From Curtobacterium flaccumfaciens pv. betae (GTDB lineage Bacteria > Actinomycetota > Actinomycetes > Actinomycetales > Microbacteriaceae), in the NCBI RefSeq assembly GCF_026241855.1, contig NZ_JAPJDC010000001.1, forward strand, positions 310,001 to 374,000: a stretch of DNA of 64,000 nucleotides, written 5' to 3'. Under the pieces are notes generated by a model that worked only from the letters and a program-made list of their open reading frames with translations, did not search any database and was not told the DNA's origin. Shown here in pieces: positions 51,116-60,697 of the stretch (the first letter of the stretch is position 1; every line of letters starts with the position of its first letter). A program made the translations under genes and the position numbers.

Positions 51116-51898
51116 GAGCGGCAGGAGCTCCGCCAGGGCCGTGATGTCGGCGTTGTGCATGCGGATGCAGCCGTGCGAGGCGGCGGTGCCGATGCTCGAC
51201 GTGTCCTCCGTGCCGTGCAGCCCGATCTGGCCCGGGCCACCGCCGAAGGAGTTGAGCACGTCCGAGAACGCGGTCGTGCCGTACGCGTACGGGCCGTAGC
51301 CCTCGTTCGTCGGCGCGAGCAGCTCGGTCAGCGCGAACCGGCCGGTCGGCGACGGGGTGCCGCCGGTGCCGGTGGCGACGGGGTAGCTCTCGACGACCTT
51401 GCCGGCCTTGTAGAGGTCGAGGGTGTTCGTCGAGCGGGTGACGACGATCGCGTACGGGTCCTCGGACAGGGTGACGGCGCTGGCCGGTACCCAGCCCGTG
51501 CTGCCGTTCGGGCGCTGTGCGAGCTGCACCTCCGCCCAGCCGTCCTGCTGGTCGACGACCCGGAAGACGAGCGGGGCGCCGGATGCCTGCGGGTTCTCGA
51601 GGGTCTGCGTCGCCGTGCCGCCCGCGCTCGCGCTGACCGGGACGGACGCGCCGCTGACGGCGGCGACGGTGGTGCTGGCCGGGGCGTCGACCGCGTCGAC
51701 GGGTGCTGCAGACGGGGCCGGCTCCGGTGCCGTCGTGGGAGTCGGGGTCGGCGCCGCGACGGACCGGCTCGGGGTCGGGGCGGGCGCGGCCGACAGGGGG
51801 CCGAGCGCGACGAACGCGACGGCCCCCGCACAGACGACGGCCACGGCGGCGGCGATCACAGTCGCACGCCGCCGTGGCTCGGTCGGGAGGATCGGCAA
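51092..51898 (-). CDS. L,D-transpeptidase (YkuD domain)
   Basis: A 268-residue cell-wall enzyme forming 3-3 cross-links or attaching proteins to peptidoglycan. An N-terminal signal anchor (TVIAAAVAVVCAGAVAFVAL) is followed by a Pro/Thr/Ala-rich stalk (residues 38-75), an SH3-like or linker segment (APLVFRVVDQQDGWAEVQLA), and the YkuD domain from about 148. The catalytic motif is HGTEDTSSIG then SHGCIRMHN, with the nucleophilic cysteine. It starts two bases after the stop of the secreted protein gene, so they form an operon. The stop codon lies in a 17-bp tandem repeat. Confidence 0.92.
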   Translation of the reverse strand: MPILPTEPRRRATVIAAAVAVVCAGAVAFVALGPLSAAPAPTPSRSVAAPTPTPTTAPEPAPSAAPVDAVDAPASTTVAAVSGASVPVSASAGGTATQTLENPQASGAPLVFRVVDQQDGWAEVQLAQRPNGSTGWVPASAVTLSEDPYAIVVTRSTNTLDLYKAGKVVESYPVATGTGGTPSPTGRFALTELLAPTNEGYGPYAYGTTAFSDVLNSFGGGPGQIGLHGTEDTSSIGTAASHGCIRMHNADITALAELLPLGTPFQVR

Positions 51899-51900
51899 GA

Positions 51901-53124
51901 TCAGCCCGTGAAGTTCGCCGTTCCGGGCACCGGTACGGCGACCGGTGCCGTGCCCGGGTCACCGGCAGCGGCCGGGTCGGCGGTGACGGTGAGCGCGGCC
52001 TGTGCGGCCTGTGCGGACGAGGCGCCGACGAGACCGACGCTGTAGGCGCCGGCGGTGTTCACGAAGTCGGCGGGCAGGACGATCGTGCCGGAGACGTTGC
52101 CCTCGGCGTCGGCGCGGAACGCGACCCCGGGGATCTCGGTGCCCTGGGCATCGGTGCCGACGCCGGCGCCGACGGTCTCGCCCGGAGCGAAGCCCGAGCC
52201 CTGGATGCGGACACCGGTGGTGGTGGCCGCGGTCAGGGTCGCGGTCGGGGTGAGGAGCTCGGCGGCCGCGGTGGGCTGCGGCGTGAAGTAGGTCGTGGTG
52301 TCGTCGACGCGGAGCGCGGAGATCGAGCCGCTGGCGTCGGCGGCGAGGGCCTGGCCGGTGACCTCGAGCGGGGCGGCGAGGCTCTTCAGCTCGGTGCCGG
52401 GCAGACCGGTCGGTGCCGGAGCGCCGTCCACGGTCGGGGCCGGGGTGGGCTGGTCGGTCGGCGCGGGGGTCTCGGTCGGCCCGGTCGGCGGCGGGGTGAT
52501 CCCGCCGGCGATGTCGATGCCGACGTAGACGACGTAGCCGACGACCTCGGCGTCAGCGTCCCGCAGGTCGGCTGCGAGCTCGGCCGTCGACTCGACGTCG
52601 CCGGTCGTGGGGTCGATCCAGTTGCTGGTACCGCTGACCGTGCCGCCGCCGTCGGTGACGGGCGCGTCCGTGGCGAAGACCACGGACTGTGCGGTGGAGT
52701 CGTCGCCCGCCTGGACCGCGAGGCCGAAGGTCGTCGCACCGGTCGTGGTCATGCTGATCCCGGCGGCGAGCGCGGGGACGGCATCCGGGGCCACCGGCGT
52801 GTTCAGCCCGCGGACCAGCGCGACGGCCTCGCCCTCGGAGACGGACAGGCCGTCCTCGTCGAGCGTGGCGTGGTCGGTGATCGAGCCGCCACCGCCCAGG
52901 TCGTTCACGGACGCCCAGTACCACTGGTCGGTCAGCGGGAAGGTGCCGGTCGGCGCGGCGGTGAAGTCGTCGGCCGAGTCGGTCCAGGTGACGATGGCCG
53001 AAGCGGTGGAGCTCGTCACGAGGGCGGTCGAGACCGTCGGGACGAGGGCGGCGGAGACGCCGAGCACGGTGGCGCCGACGGCGGCCGCGGTGATGCGAGA
53101 ACGAAGCACGGTGTGGAGATCCAT
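51901..53124 (-). CDS. Large secreted protein of unknown function in the transpeptidase operon
   Basis: A 407-residue exported protein. A signal peptide covers residues 1-42 (ITAAAVGATVLGVSAALVP). An N-terminal domain of about 170 residues (VTWTDSADDFTAAPTGTF and onward) precedes a Pro/Thr linker (PPPTGPTETPAPTDQPTP). The C-terminal part contains an Ig/filamin-like repeat (VRIQGSGFAPGETV, GNVSGTIVLPADF). It has no sortase motif. Being two bases upstream of an L,D-transpeptidase gene, it may be its substrate or a wall-associated partner. No family is recognised. Confidence 0.75.
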   Translation of the reverse strand: MDLHTVLRSRITAAAVGATVLGVSAALVPTVSTALVTSSTASAIVTWTDSADDFTAAPTGTFPLTDQWYWASVNDLGGGGSITDHATLDEDGLSVSEGEAVALVRGLNTPVAPDAVPALAAGISMTTTGATTFGLAVQAGDDSTAQSVVFATDAPVTDGGGTVSGTSNWIDPTTGDVESTAELAADLRDADAEVVGYVVYVGIDIAGGITPPPTGPTETPAPTDQPTPAPTVDGAPAPTGLPGTELKSLAAPLEVTGQALAADASGSISALRVDDTTTYFTPQPTAAAELLTPTATLTAATTTGVRIQGSGFAPGETVGAGVGTDAQGTEIPGVAFRADAEGNVSGTIVLPADFVNTAGAYSVGLVGASSAQAAQAALTVTADPAAAGDPGTAPVAVPVPGTANFTG

Positions 53125-53233
53125 CCGATCAGTGGACAGGGTGCATCCACTGCGACGCCCCCGTGCTGAGATCTACTCAGCACCATGAACCTATCGAACC
53201 GCTCAGGATTCCGCACCCCGGGAAGCGGATTCG

Positions 53234-53271
53234 ACGACGAACCGGCGGCCGACCGGCCGCCGGTTCGTCGT
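53234..53271 (-). terminator. 17-bp perfect hairpin after purB
   Basis: ACGACGAACCGGCGGCC and its exact complement around GACC, two bases past the purB stop. Confidence 0.8.
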
Positions 53272-53273
53272 GC

Positions 53274-54659
53274 TCAGACGTCGAGGTGGTCGACCAGCTC
53301 GTCCGCCAGGCCCGTGTAGGTCGCCGGCGTCAGGTTCGTCAGCCGGGCCTTCGCGCCGTCGGAGATGTCCAGACGGTTCACGAACACGATGAGGTCCTGC
53401 TGGCTCACCCGCTTGCCCCGCGTGAGCTCCTTGAGCATCGCGTAGGGGTCCTCGATGTTCGACTGCCCGGCGGTGACCTCGGCACGGATGACCGTCTGGA
53501 TGGCCTCGGCGAGGACCTCCCAGTTGTGGTCGAGGTCGTCGGCGAGCTTGACCTCGTTCACGGCGATCTCGCCCAGACCGCGGCGCAGGTTGTCGAGCGC
53601 GAGCAGCGAGTGCCCGAACGCGACACCGATGTTCCGCTGCGTGGTGGAGTCGGTCAGGTCGCGCTGCAGTCGGCTCGTCACGAGGGTCTCGGACAGCGTC
53701 GAGAAGAGCGCCGACGAGATCTCGAGGTTCGCCTCGGCGTTCTCGAACTTGATCGGGTTGATCTTGTGCGGCATCGTCGACGACCCGGTCGCACCCGCGA
53801 CGGGGATCTGCGTGAAGTACCCCATCGAGATGTAGGTCCACACGTCGGTCGCCAGGTTGTGCAGGATCCGGTTGGCGTGACGCACCCGGTCGTAGAGCTC
53901 GGCCTGCCAGTCGTGCGACTCGATCTGCGTGGTGAGCGGGTTCCACGTCAGGCCGAGGCCCTCGACGAACTCGCGGGACAGCGCGGGCCAGTCGGCCTCG
54001 GGGTCCGCGGCGAGGTGTGCCGAGAAGGTGCCGGTCGCGCCGGAGAACTTGCCGAGGTACTCGCCGCCCTCGATCTGGGCGAGCACGCGCTCGAGCCGGT
54101 AGACGACGACCGCGAGCTCCTTGCCGAGCGTCGTCGGGGTGGCCGGCTGACCGTGGGTGTGCGAGAGCATCGGCACGCTCTTCAGCTCGACGGCGAGCGT
54201 CCGGAGCTTCTCGAGCACGGCGCGGAAGCCGGGCAGCCAGACCTGGTCGACGGTGTCCCGCACCGTGAGCGCGTAGGACAGGTTGTTGACGTCCTCGCTC
54301 GTGGCGGCGAAGTGGGTGAGCTCGGCGATCGCGTCGAGCCCGAGCTCGGACAGCCGGCGGCGCACGAAGTACTCGACGGCCTTGACGTCGTGCCGGGTCG
54401 TCGCCTCGATCTCGGCGAGCTCCGCGATCTGGTCCTGGCCGAAGGTCGAGACGATCCGGCGCAGCGCGGCCTTGTCGTCGACGCTGAGCGGCGAGGTGGT
54501 GAACATCGCGTGGTCGGTCAGGAAGATGAGCCACTCGACCTCGACCACGATGCGCGCGCGGTTGAGGCCGGCCTCGGAGAGGTGCTCGCCCACCGTGTGC
54601 ACGATCGGGTAGTAGCGCCCGTCGAGCGGGCTGATCGGCTGCGGGGGAAGGGGGGTCAT
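53274..54659 (-). CDS. purB: Adenylosuccinate lyase
   Basis: A 461-residue fumarase-superfamily enzyme acting twice in purine synthesis: SAICAR to AICAR and adenylosuccinate to AMP, releasing fumarate. It opens PISPLDGRYYP, typical of the E. coli-type enzyme (long form). TSEDVNN near 120 and HTHGQPATPTTLGKE near 165 are active-site regions, and the signature GSSTMPHKINPIKFEN near 295 carries the catalytic serine loop. Its ATG overlaps the stop of the LMW phosphatase gene (ATGA). A perfect hairpin ends the operon. Confidence 0.97.
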   Translation of the reverse strand: MTPLPPQPISPLDGRYYPIVHTVGEHLSEAGLNRARIVVEVEWLIFLTDHAMFTTSPLSVDDKAALRRIVSTFGQDQIAELAEIEATTRHDVKAVEYFVRRRLSELGLDAIAELTHFAATSEDVNNLSYALTVRDTVDQVWLPGFRAVLEKLRTLAVELKSVPMLSHTHGQPATPTTLGKELAVVVYRLERVLAQIEGGEYLGKFSGATGTFSAHLAADPEADWPALSREFVEGLGLTWNPLTTQIESHDWQAELYDRVRHANRILHNLATDVWTYISMGYFTQIPVAGATGSSTMPHKINPIKFENAEANLEISSALFSTLSETLVTSRLQRDLTDSTTQRNIGVAFGHSLLALDNLRRGLGEIAVNEVKLADDLDHNWEVLAEAIQTVIRAEVTAGQSNIEDPYAMLKELTRGKRVSQQDLIVFVNRLDISDGAKARLTNLTPATYTGLADELVDHLDV

Positions 54660-55168
54660 GGGGCTCCCTGACGGACTGCCGGCTCGAGCTGGTGGAAGAG
54701 CGCCCGGCAGGCCCGTTCGACGGTCGAGAGCACTCGGTCGAACTCGTGCCGGTCCGCGTAGTACGGGTCCGGCACGTCGGCCTGCTGGGGCCAGGCGGCG
54801 TCGTACCGCAACAGGAGCGTCACCTTGGCGGAGTCGTCCATGGTCGGGGCCCACGAACGCAGGATGCGCTCGTGGGAGCGGTCGAGTGCGACCACCAGGT
54901 CGAGGTCCGGGAACCGGTCCGGGTCGAACTGACGGGCGCGATGCCTGCTGCCATCGTATCCGCGCGCCGCCAGCGCTGCGATCGTGCGCTCGTCGGCGGG
55001 TTCACCGACGTGCCAGTCACCGGTGCCGGCCGACTCCACCTGGAACCGGTCGGCGAGGCCGGCGTCCGCGGCGATCTGCGCGAAGACGACACCGGCCATG
55101 GGGGAGCGGCAGATGTTGCCGCTGCAGACGAACGAGACGCGGAACGGGGCGTCGACGTCCTGGGTCAT
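54656..55168 (-). CDS. Low-molecular-weight protein-tyrosine phosphatase
   Basis: A 170-residue phosphatase. The P-loop CSGNICRSP at residues 15-23 supplies the nucleophile C15 and R21, and the general acid Asp lies in VPDPYYADR near 130. It would remove phosphate from tyrosine, or from arginine as in YwlE-like members. The ATG at 55168 is chosen because CATGAT lies six bases upstream; the longer frame from 55219 adds 17 atypical residues. It is translationally coupled to purB. Confidence 0.92.
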   Translation of the reverse strand: MTQDVDAPFRVSFVCSGNICRSPMAGVVFAQIAADAGLADRFQVESAGTGDWHVGEPADERTIAALAARGYDGSRHRARQFDPDRFPDLDLVVALDRSHERILRSWAPTMDDSAKVTLLLRYDAAWPQQADVPDPYYADRHEFDRVLSTVERACRALFHQLEPAVRQGAP

Positions 55169-55174
55169 GAGCAC

Positions 55175-55180
55175 ATCATG
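55175..55180 (-). promoter_or_regulatory. -10 element CATGAT of the LMW-PTP/purB operon
   Basis: Ends six bases before ATG 55168 on the minus strand. It decides the start. Confidence 0.45.
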
Positions 55181-55215
55181 ACGCAGGGCGGGGTCGTCCG
55201 CGAGGCCCGCCGGGG

Positions 55216-55614
55216 TCACGCCCGCTGGCGGTTGAGCACCGGGCGGGCGAAGAGCCCGATCAGCCAGGCGAAGACCGCGAGCACGAAGGCACCGACGATG
55301 CCCCAGCCGAAGGAGTCGACCTCGAGTCCGAAGCCGAACGCGTCCGAGATGCCCGCGACGATGAGCAGCAGGATCGCGTTCACGACGAACGAGATGAGCC
55401 CGAGCGTGAGGATGTAGATCGGGAACGCCACGATCCGGATGACCGTGCCGATCACCGCGTTCACGAGCCCGAACACGAACGCCACGAGCAGGAAGGTGAG
55501 GACGGTCGCGGTGGTCCCGCCGTCACCGAACGGCGTGACGGAGACGCCGCTGACGATCAGCGTGGTGAGCCAGAGCGCGAGGGCGTTGACGACGAGGCGG
55601 ACGAGGAATCGCAT
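55216..55614 (-). CDS. Phage-holin-family (YvlD-type) membrane protein
   Basis: A 132-residue protein with four transmembrane helices: VVNALALWLTTLIVSGVSV, VLTFLLVAFVFGLVNAVIG, AFPIYILTLGLISFVVNAI and IVGAFVLAVFAWLIGLFAR. The LTLGLISFVVNA segment is the hallmark of the chromosomal YvlD/holin-4-superfamily proteins, which are not phage holins and are linked to envelope stress. CATCAT six bases before the ATG suggests a leaderless transcript. It is upstream of the LMW-PTP gene by 47 bases, with separate promoters. Confidence 0.87.
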   Translation of the reverse strand: MRFLVRLVVNALALWLTTLIVSGVSVTPFGDGGTTATVLTFLLVAFVFGLVNAVIGTVIRIVAFPIYILTLGLISFVVNAILLLIVAGISDAFGFGLEVDSFGWGIVGAFVLAVFAWLIGLFARPVLNRQRA

Positions 55615-55663
55615 GCGCCCATGATGCCCTCGCTTCCCCTCGTGGGTGCCGTGGGCCTGCCGG

Positions 55664-55669
55664 TAGCCT
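55664..55669 (+). promoter_or_regulatory. -10 element TAGCCT of the aminotransferase gene
   Basis: Ends six bases before GTG 55676. No ribosome binding site is present. Confidence 0.5.
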
Positions 55670-55675
55670 GAACCC

Positions 55676-56755
55676 GTGAGCGAGCAGCGTGTGCACATCC
55701 GGCCCGAGGTGGCCGTCCTCCCCGCGTACAAGCAGGGGCGACAGGCGTCCGACTCCGCCTTCAAGCTGTCGAGCAACGAGAACCCGTTCCCGCCGCTCCC
55801 CGGGGTCGTCGAGGCCGTGCAGGCCCAGACCTCGTACAACCGGTACCCCGACGCCACCGCCCTCGCCCTGCGTGCCGTGCTGGCCAACCGCTTCGGGCTG
55901 ACCGCCGAGCAGGTGCACGTCGCGCCGGGCAGTGTCGCGATCCTGCACGAACTCGCCCGCGCGACCTCCGGCCCCGGTGACGAGATCGTCTACGCGTGGC
56001 GCTCGTTCGAGGCGTACCCGGGCGTCGTCACGGTCGCCGGCGCCACCAGCGTGCAGGTGCCGAACCGCGCCGACGGCGGGCACGACCTCGACGCGATGGC
56101 CGCGGCCGTCACCGAACGCACCCGCATGGTGCTCGTCTGCTCGCCGAACAACCCGACGGGGCCGATCGTGACCGCCGCGGAGTTCGACGCGTTCATGGCC
56201 GCGGTGCCGCAGTCGGTGCTGGTCGTGCTCGACGAGGCATACGCCGAGTTCGTGACGGACGAGGCCGCCGTGCACGGCCACCCGCTGCTCGCCGCGCACC
56301 CCAACCTCGTGGTCCTCCGCACCTTCTCGAAGGCGTACGGGCTCGCCGGGCTCCGGGTGGGCTACGCGCTCGGTCCGGACTACGTGCTCGACGCCGTCCG
56401 TGCCTGCGCGATCCCGCTGTCCGTGACCGCCCAGGGCCAGGCGGCGGCGCTCGCCAGCCTGGAACGCGAGGCCGAGCTGCTCGAGCGCGTGACCGAGATC
56501 GCGACCCTGCGCGACCGGATCGTCGTCGAGCTCCGGGCACAGGGCTGGGACGTCCCCGACGCCCAGGGCAACTTCCTCTGGCTGCCGACGGGTGAACGGA
56601 CCGTCGCTGCGGCGGCCGCGTTCGAGGACGCCGGCATCATCGTCCGGGCCTTCCCGCCAGAGGGCATCCGCATCTCGATCGGCGAGCACGAAGCTGTGGA
56701 AACGCTCCTCCAAACAGCCCGCTCACTTGTGGGGGACCTCCAGGTGGCCGACTAG
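55676..56755 (+). CDS. Histidinol-phosphate or aromatic amino acid aminotransferase
   Basis: A 359-residue PLP-dependent class I/II aminotransferase. Motifs: [14 protein letters not shown] near residue 30, [11 protein letters not shown] near 157, LDEAYAEFV near 183, [16 protein letters not shown] near 217 with the PLP-binding lysine, and RISIGEHEA near the end. This is the HisC group; the actinobacterial Pat enzyme for phenylalanine has the same motifs. No other his gene is nearby, which favours the aromatic enzyme. It lies 23 bases before the dehydrogenase E1alpha gene, which has its own -10 hexamer. Confidence 0.9.
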   Translation: MSEQRVHIRPEVAVLPAYKQGRQASDSAFKLSSNENPFPPLPGVVEAVQAQTSYNRYPDATALALRAVLANRFGLTAEQVHVAPGSVAILHELARATSGPGDEIVYAWRSFEAYPGVVTVAGATSVQVPNRADGGHDLDAMAAAVTERTRMVLVCSPNNPTGPIVTAAEFDAFMAAVPQSVLVVLDEAYAEFVTDEAAVHGHPLLAAHPNLVVLRTFSKAYGLAGLRVGYALGPDYVLDAVRACAIPLSVTAQGQAAALASLEREAELLERVTEIATLRDRIVVELRAQGWDVPDAQGNFLWLPTGERTVAAAAAFEDAGIIVRAFPPEGIRISIGEHEAVETLLQTARSLVGDLQVAD

Positions 56756-56765
56756 TGCCTGGCGC

Positions 56766-56771
56766 TACGCT
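56766..56771 (+). promoter_or_regulatory. -10 element TACGCT of the E1alpha gene
   Basis: Ends seven bases before ATG 56779. It favours that start over ATG/GTG codons near 56755. Confidence 0.45.
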
Positions 56772-56778
56772 GGCCCGC

Positions 56779-57915
56779 ATGTCATTCCGCGCCGCGGCTC
56801 CCGCGACGACCACCGTCCGGCTCCTCGACCCCGAGGGTCGGTTCGTGGAGACCGACGAGAACGCCGAGTTCGCCGCCGCCGCGCGGGCGATCCCCGACGA
56901 GACCCTGCTGGCGATGCACCGCCGCATGGTGCTGACCCGTCGGTTCGACCACGCCGGCCACAACCTCCAGCGCACCGGCCAGCTCGGCCTGTGGGTGCCC
57001 AGCCACGGGCAAGAGGCCGCGCAGACCGGCTCGGCCTTCGCCCTCCGCGCCCAGGACCACGTGTTCCCGTCCTACCGCGAGCACGCCGTCACGATGCACC
57101 GCGGCGTCGAGCCGATGGAGATCATCGCGATGTACCGTGGGCAGACCCACGGCGGGTGGGACCCGGACCAGCGCGGCAACACGCACATCTCCACCCTGGT
57201 GATCGGCTCGCAGACCCTGCACGCCACCGGGTACGCGCTCGGCCAGAAGCTCGACGGCGACGTCGGCACGGGCGACCCGGACCGCGACGCCTGCTCGATC
57301 GTCTACTTCGGCGACGGCGCCACCAGCCAGGGCGACGTGAACGAGGCCTTCGTGTTCTCCGCGTCGACCAAGGCCCCGGTCGTCTTCTTCCTGCAGAACA
57401 ACCACTGGGCCATCTCGGTGCCGGTCTCGGTGCAGTCCCCGACGCCGCTCGTCGACCGCCCGCGCGGCTTCGGGATCCCGAGTGTCCTGATCGACGGCAA
57501 CGACATCCTCGCGTCCTACACGGCCTCCGTCGTCGCGACCGAGCACGCCCGCAGCGGCCAGGGCCCGGCCTTCATCGAGGCCGACACCTACCGCATCGGT
57601 GCGCACACCAGCTCCGACGACCCGAGCCGGTACCGCGCCGACGGCGAGCTCGAGGAATGGGTCCTCCGCGACCCGATCGTCCGGTCCGAGGCGTACCTGC
57701 GCTCGAAGGGCGCGACGGACGAGCAGTTCGCCGCGTTCGACGAAGAGGGCGAGGACATCGCCGCCGACGTCCGACGTCGCACCGTCGCCCTGACCGCACC
57801 GTCCGTCGACGTCATGTTCGACAACGTGTACCGCGAGCCGCACCCGCGGATCGCCGAGCAGAAGGCCTGGCTCGCCCAGTACGAGGCCGGCTTCGAAGGG
57901 GGCGCCCACGCATGA
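56779..57915 (+). CDS. 2-oxoacid dehydrogenase E1 alpha subunit (probably branched-chain)
   Basis: A 378-residue thiamine-diphosphate subunit decarboxylating 2-oxoacids. TPP motif: FGDGATSQGDVNEAFVFSAS near residue 175 to the QNNHWAIS end. GLWVPSHGQEAAQTGSAFAL near 75 and YRIGAHTSSDDPSRYR near 270 (phosphorylation-loop homologue) also match. Actinobacterial pyruvate dehydrogenase usually uses the single-chain AceE, so a two-subunit E1 points to branched-chain 2-oxoacids. It is first of three genes, overlapping E1beta by ATGA. Confidence 0.93.
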   Translation: MSFRAAAPATTTVRLLDPEGRFVETDENAEFAAAARAIPDETLLAMHRRMVLTRRFDHAGHNLQRTGQLGLWVPSHGQEAAQTGSAFALRAQDHVFPSYREHAVTMHRGVEPMEIIAMYRGQTHGGWDPDQRGNTHISTLVIGSQTLHATGYALGQKLDGDVGTGDPDRDACSIVYFGDGATSQGDVNEAFVFSASTKAPVVFFLQNNHWAISVPVSVQSPTPLVDRPRGFGIPSVLIDGNDILASYTASVVATEHARSGQGPAFIEADTYRIGAHTSSDDPSRYRADGELEEWVLRDPIVRSEAYLRSKGATDEQFAAFDEEGEDIAADVRRRTVALTAPSVDVMFDNVYREPHPRIAEQKAWLAQYEAGFEGGAHA

Positions 57916-58961
57916 GCACCACCGAGCAGCTCTTCGACTACACCCTGCGGTCCCACCCGGGCGCCGGCGAGGTCCCGAGTGACCCCACCCCGACCCTGCC
58001 GATGGCCAAGGCCCTGAACGCCGGGCTCGCCGCGGCCATGGAAGCGGACGACAAGGTCCTGCTGATGGGCGAGGACATCGGCCAGCTGGGCGGCGTCTTC
58101 CGCATCACCGAGGGCCTGCAGGACCGCTTCGGCGCCGAGCGCGTGCGGGACACCCCACTCGCCGAGGCCGGCATCATCGGCACCGCGATCGGCCTCGCCC
58201 TGCGCGGCTACCGCCCGGTGGTCGAGATCCAGTTCGACGGCTTCGTGTGGCCCGGCTTCGACCAGATCACCTCGCAGCTCGCGAAGATGGCGAACCGCCT
58301 GCCGGCACACATGTCGCTGCCCGTCGTCATCCGCATCCCCTACGGCGGCCACATCGGTGCCGTGGAGCACCACCAGGAGTCCCCGGAGACGTACTTCGCG
58401 CACACCCCGGGCCTGCGGGTCGTCAGCCCGAGCACCCCGAACGACGCCTACTGGATGATCCAGGAAGCCATTGCGTCGAAGGACCCGGTGATCTTCCTCG
58501 AGCCGAAGTCCCGCTACTGGCCCAAGGGCCAGGTGGACCTGGTCGACGGCCACGTCCCGATGCACACGACCCGCGTCGCCCGCACCGGCACCGAGGTCAC
58601 GCTCGTCGGGCACGGCGCGATGGTCGCCACCCTGATGCAGGCGGCGGACATCGCCGAGGCCGAGGGCACCAGCTGCGAGGTCATCGACCTCCGCTCGATC
58701 TCGCCGATCGACTGGGAGCCGCTGCTGGCCTCCGTCCGCAAGACCGGTCGCCTGGTCATCGCACAAGAGGCCTCCGGTTTCGTCAGCGTCGGCAGCGAGA
58801 TCGCCGCGACCGTCGCCGAGCGGGCGTTCTACACGATGCAGGCACCGCCGCTCCGGGTCTCCGGCTTCGACGTGCCGTTCCCGGTGTCGAAGCTCGAGCA
58901 CCTGCACCTGCCGGATGCCGACCGCATCCTCGAGGCCGTCGACCGCGCCCTCGCCTACTGA
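57912..58961 (+). CDS. 2-oxoacid dehydrogenase E1 beta subunit
   Basis: A 349-residue transketolase-like subunit completing the E1 heterotetramer with the gene upstream. Motifs: [16 protein letters not shown] near residue 50, [18 protein letters not shown] near 77, [20 protein letters not shown] near 138 with active-site His, and the C-terminal [14 protein letters not shown]. The first 25 residues form an extension beyond the usual start. It overlaps E1alpha by four bases and is followed by E2 after 41 bases. Confidence 0.94.
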   Translation: MSTTEQLFDYTLRSHPGAGEVPSDPTPTLPMAKALNAGLAAAMEADDKVLLMGEDIGQLGGVFRITEGLQDRFGAERVRDTPLAEAGIIGTAIGLALRGYRPVVEIQFDGFVWPGFDQITSQLAKMANRLPAHMSLPVVIRIPYGGHIGAVEHHQESPETYFAHTPGLRVVSPSTPNDAYWMIQEAIASKDPVIFLEPKSRYWPKGQVDLVDGHVPMHTTRVARTGTEVTLVGHGAMVATLMQAADIAEAEGTSCEVIDLRSISPIDWEPLLASVRKTGRLVIAQEASGFVSVGSEIAATVAERAFYTMQAPPLRVSGFDVPFPVSKLEHLHLPDADRILEAVDRALAY

Positions 58962-59002
58962 CCCGTCCGACCGAGCTCGACCAGATCCGCGAAGGAGCCG
59001 TA

Positions 59003-60607
59003 GTGGCCGCCGCCGAATTCCCCCTGCCCGACGTGGGTGAAGGTCTCACCGAGGCCGAGATCGTGCAGTGGCGCGTCGCGATCGGGGACGAGATCGCCGT
59101 CGACCAGGTGCTCGTCGAGATCGAGACCGCGAAGTCGCTCGTCGAGCTGCCGTCGCCGTTCGCCGGCACCGTCACCGGCCTGCTCGTGTCCGAGGGCGAC
59201 ACGGTCGAGGTCGGCAAGCCGATCATCCGTGTCGATTCGGACGCGTCGGTCGCGTCCGGAGCGGCCCTCACGCCGCCTGCGGAACAGTCGGGAGGCGCGG
59301 CGCCCGTCGCCGAGTCCGCCCCGGTCTCGCCCGTGGTCGCGCCCACCCCGCAGGCCGCTGCCGCCCCGTCGGCTCCGGTCGCGCAGACCCCTCCCGCTCC
59401 CGCGGCGGTGCCGGCACGCGCCGCTGCCCCCGTACCGGCAGCGCCTGCCCCTGCCCCTGCCGCCGCGCCGGCGGCCCCGGTCCAGCCGGTCGCGGTCGAC
59501 GCCTCCGTCCAGGGCACGGACGAGTCCTCCGGTGCCGTCCTCGTCGGCTACGGCTCGGCGACCTCGTCGCCCTCCCGTCGCAAGCCGGGCGCCCGCCGGG
59601 CCGCAGCGCTCGCTGCCGAGGCGAGCCGCGCCTCCAGTGTGGATACCGCCGCGGCGGCGGAAGCTTCCGTCGACCCGGGCGAGGAGAGCACCGCCGAGGC
59701 GATCAGCGCCCTCGGCACCGGCTCCGCGCACAAGCAGAGCACCGCGACCAACGTCCTGGCGAAGCCGCCGATCCGGAAGCTCGCGAAGGACCTCGGCGTC
59801 GAACTGACCGAGATCGTCGCGACCGGTCTTGCCGGCGAGGTCACCCGCGACGACGTCATCCGGCACGCGAAGCAGGCCAGCGTCTTCCGGAACATCGAGA
59901 CGCCCGAGTGGGGCGAGGTCCGCAGCGAGACGATCCCGGTCAAGGGCGTCCGCAAGGCCATCGCCACCGCGATGACGACGTCCGCCTTCACGGCCCCCCA
60001 CGTGTCGCTGTTCGTCGACGTCGACGCGACCCACACGATGGAGTTCGTCAAGCGGCTCAAGGCCTCGCCGACGTTCGCCGGCGTGAAGGTCTCGCCGCTG
60101 CTCATCGTCGCGAAGGCCGTCATCTGGGCCGTCCGCCGGAACCGTTCGGTGAACTCGACCTGGACCGACCGCGAGATCATCGTCCACCACTTCGTGAACC
60201 TCGGCATCGCCGCGGCGACCCCGCGCGGGCTCATCGTGCCGAACATCAAGGACGCGCAGGACATGTCGCTGCTCGAGCTGGCACAGGCGCTCGAGGAGCT
60301 CACCCTGACCGCCCGCGACGGCAAGACCACGCCGAAGCAGATGGCGAACGGCACGGTGTCGATCACCAACATCGGTGTGTTCGGCATGGACACCGGGACC
60401 CCGATCCTCAACCCGGGCGAGGTCGCGATCGTCGCCATGGGCACGATCAAGCCGAAGCCGTGGGTCGTCGACGGCGAGGTCCGCTCGCGCATGGTGACGA
60501 CCATCGGTGCCTCGTTCGACCACCGGGTCGTCGACGGTGACGTGGCGTCCCGCTTCGTGCACGACGTCGCCTCGGTGCTCGAGGAACCGGCACTCCTGCT
60601 CGACTAG
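59003..60607 (+). CDS. Dihydrolipoamide acyltransferase (E2) of the 2-oxoacid dehydrogenase
   Basis: A 534-residue E2 core protein. The single lipoyl domain (residues 5-80) has the lipoylated K44 in [10 protein letters not shown] 110-residue Ala/Pro-rich linker follows, then a Ser/Ala-rich stretch, the E1/E3-binding domain near 255-290 ([20 protein letters not shown]) and the catalytic acyltransferase domain ending [18 protein letters not shown] with the active-site His and Asp. The GTG at 59003 has GAAGGAG five bases upstream. No E3 gene is in the cluster, so lipoamide dehydrogenase must come from elsewhere. Confidence 0.95.
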   Translation: MAAAEFPLPDVGEGLTEAEIVQWRVAIGDEIAVDQVLVEIETAKSLVELPSPFAGTVTGLLVSEGDTVEVGKPIIRVDSDASVASGAALTPPAEQSGGAAPVAESAPVSPVVAPTPQAAAAPSAPVAQTPPAPAAVPARAAAPVPAAPAPAPAAAPAAPVQPVAVDASVQGTDESSGAVLVGYGSATSSPSRRKPGARRAAALAAEASRASSVDTAAAAEASVDPGEESTAEAISALGTGSAHKQSTATNVLAKPPIRKLAKDLGVELTEIVATGLAGEVTRDDVIRHAKQASVFRNIETPEWGEVRSETIPVKGVRKAIATAMTTSAFTAPHVSLFVDVDATHTMEFVKRLKASPTFAGVKVSPLLIVAKAVIWAVRRNRSVNSTWTDREIIVHHFVNLGIAAATPRGLIVPNIKDAQDMSLLELAQALEELTLTARDGKTTPKQMANGTVSITNIGVFGMDTGTPILNPGEVAIVAMGTIKPKPWVVDGEVRSRMVTTIGASFDHRVVDGDVASRFVHDVASVLEEPALLLD

Positions 60608-60685
60608 CGCTTCGGCCTGCTGCCGGTCTCCTGCGGGCTTCCGCAAACGTCGCGTGGTGTTCACACGGATGTCGGGGGTCGGCGG

Positions 60686-60691
60686 CATGAT
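60686..60691 (+). promoter_or_regulatory. -10 element CATGAT of the GNAT gene
   Basis: Ends six bases before ATG 60698. Confidence 0.4.
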
Positions 60692-60697
60692 CGGTGC

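Noticed and set aside
55216..55614. Prophage holin
   Set aside because: The four-helix YvlD-type protein is a chromosomal envelope family and no other phage gene is nearby.
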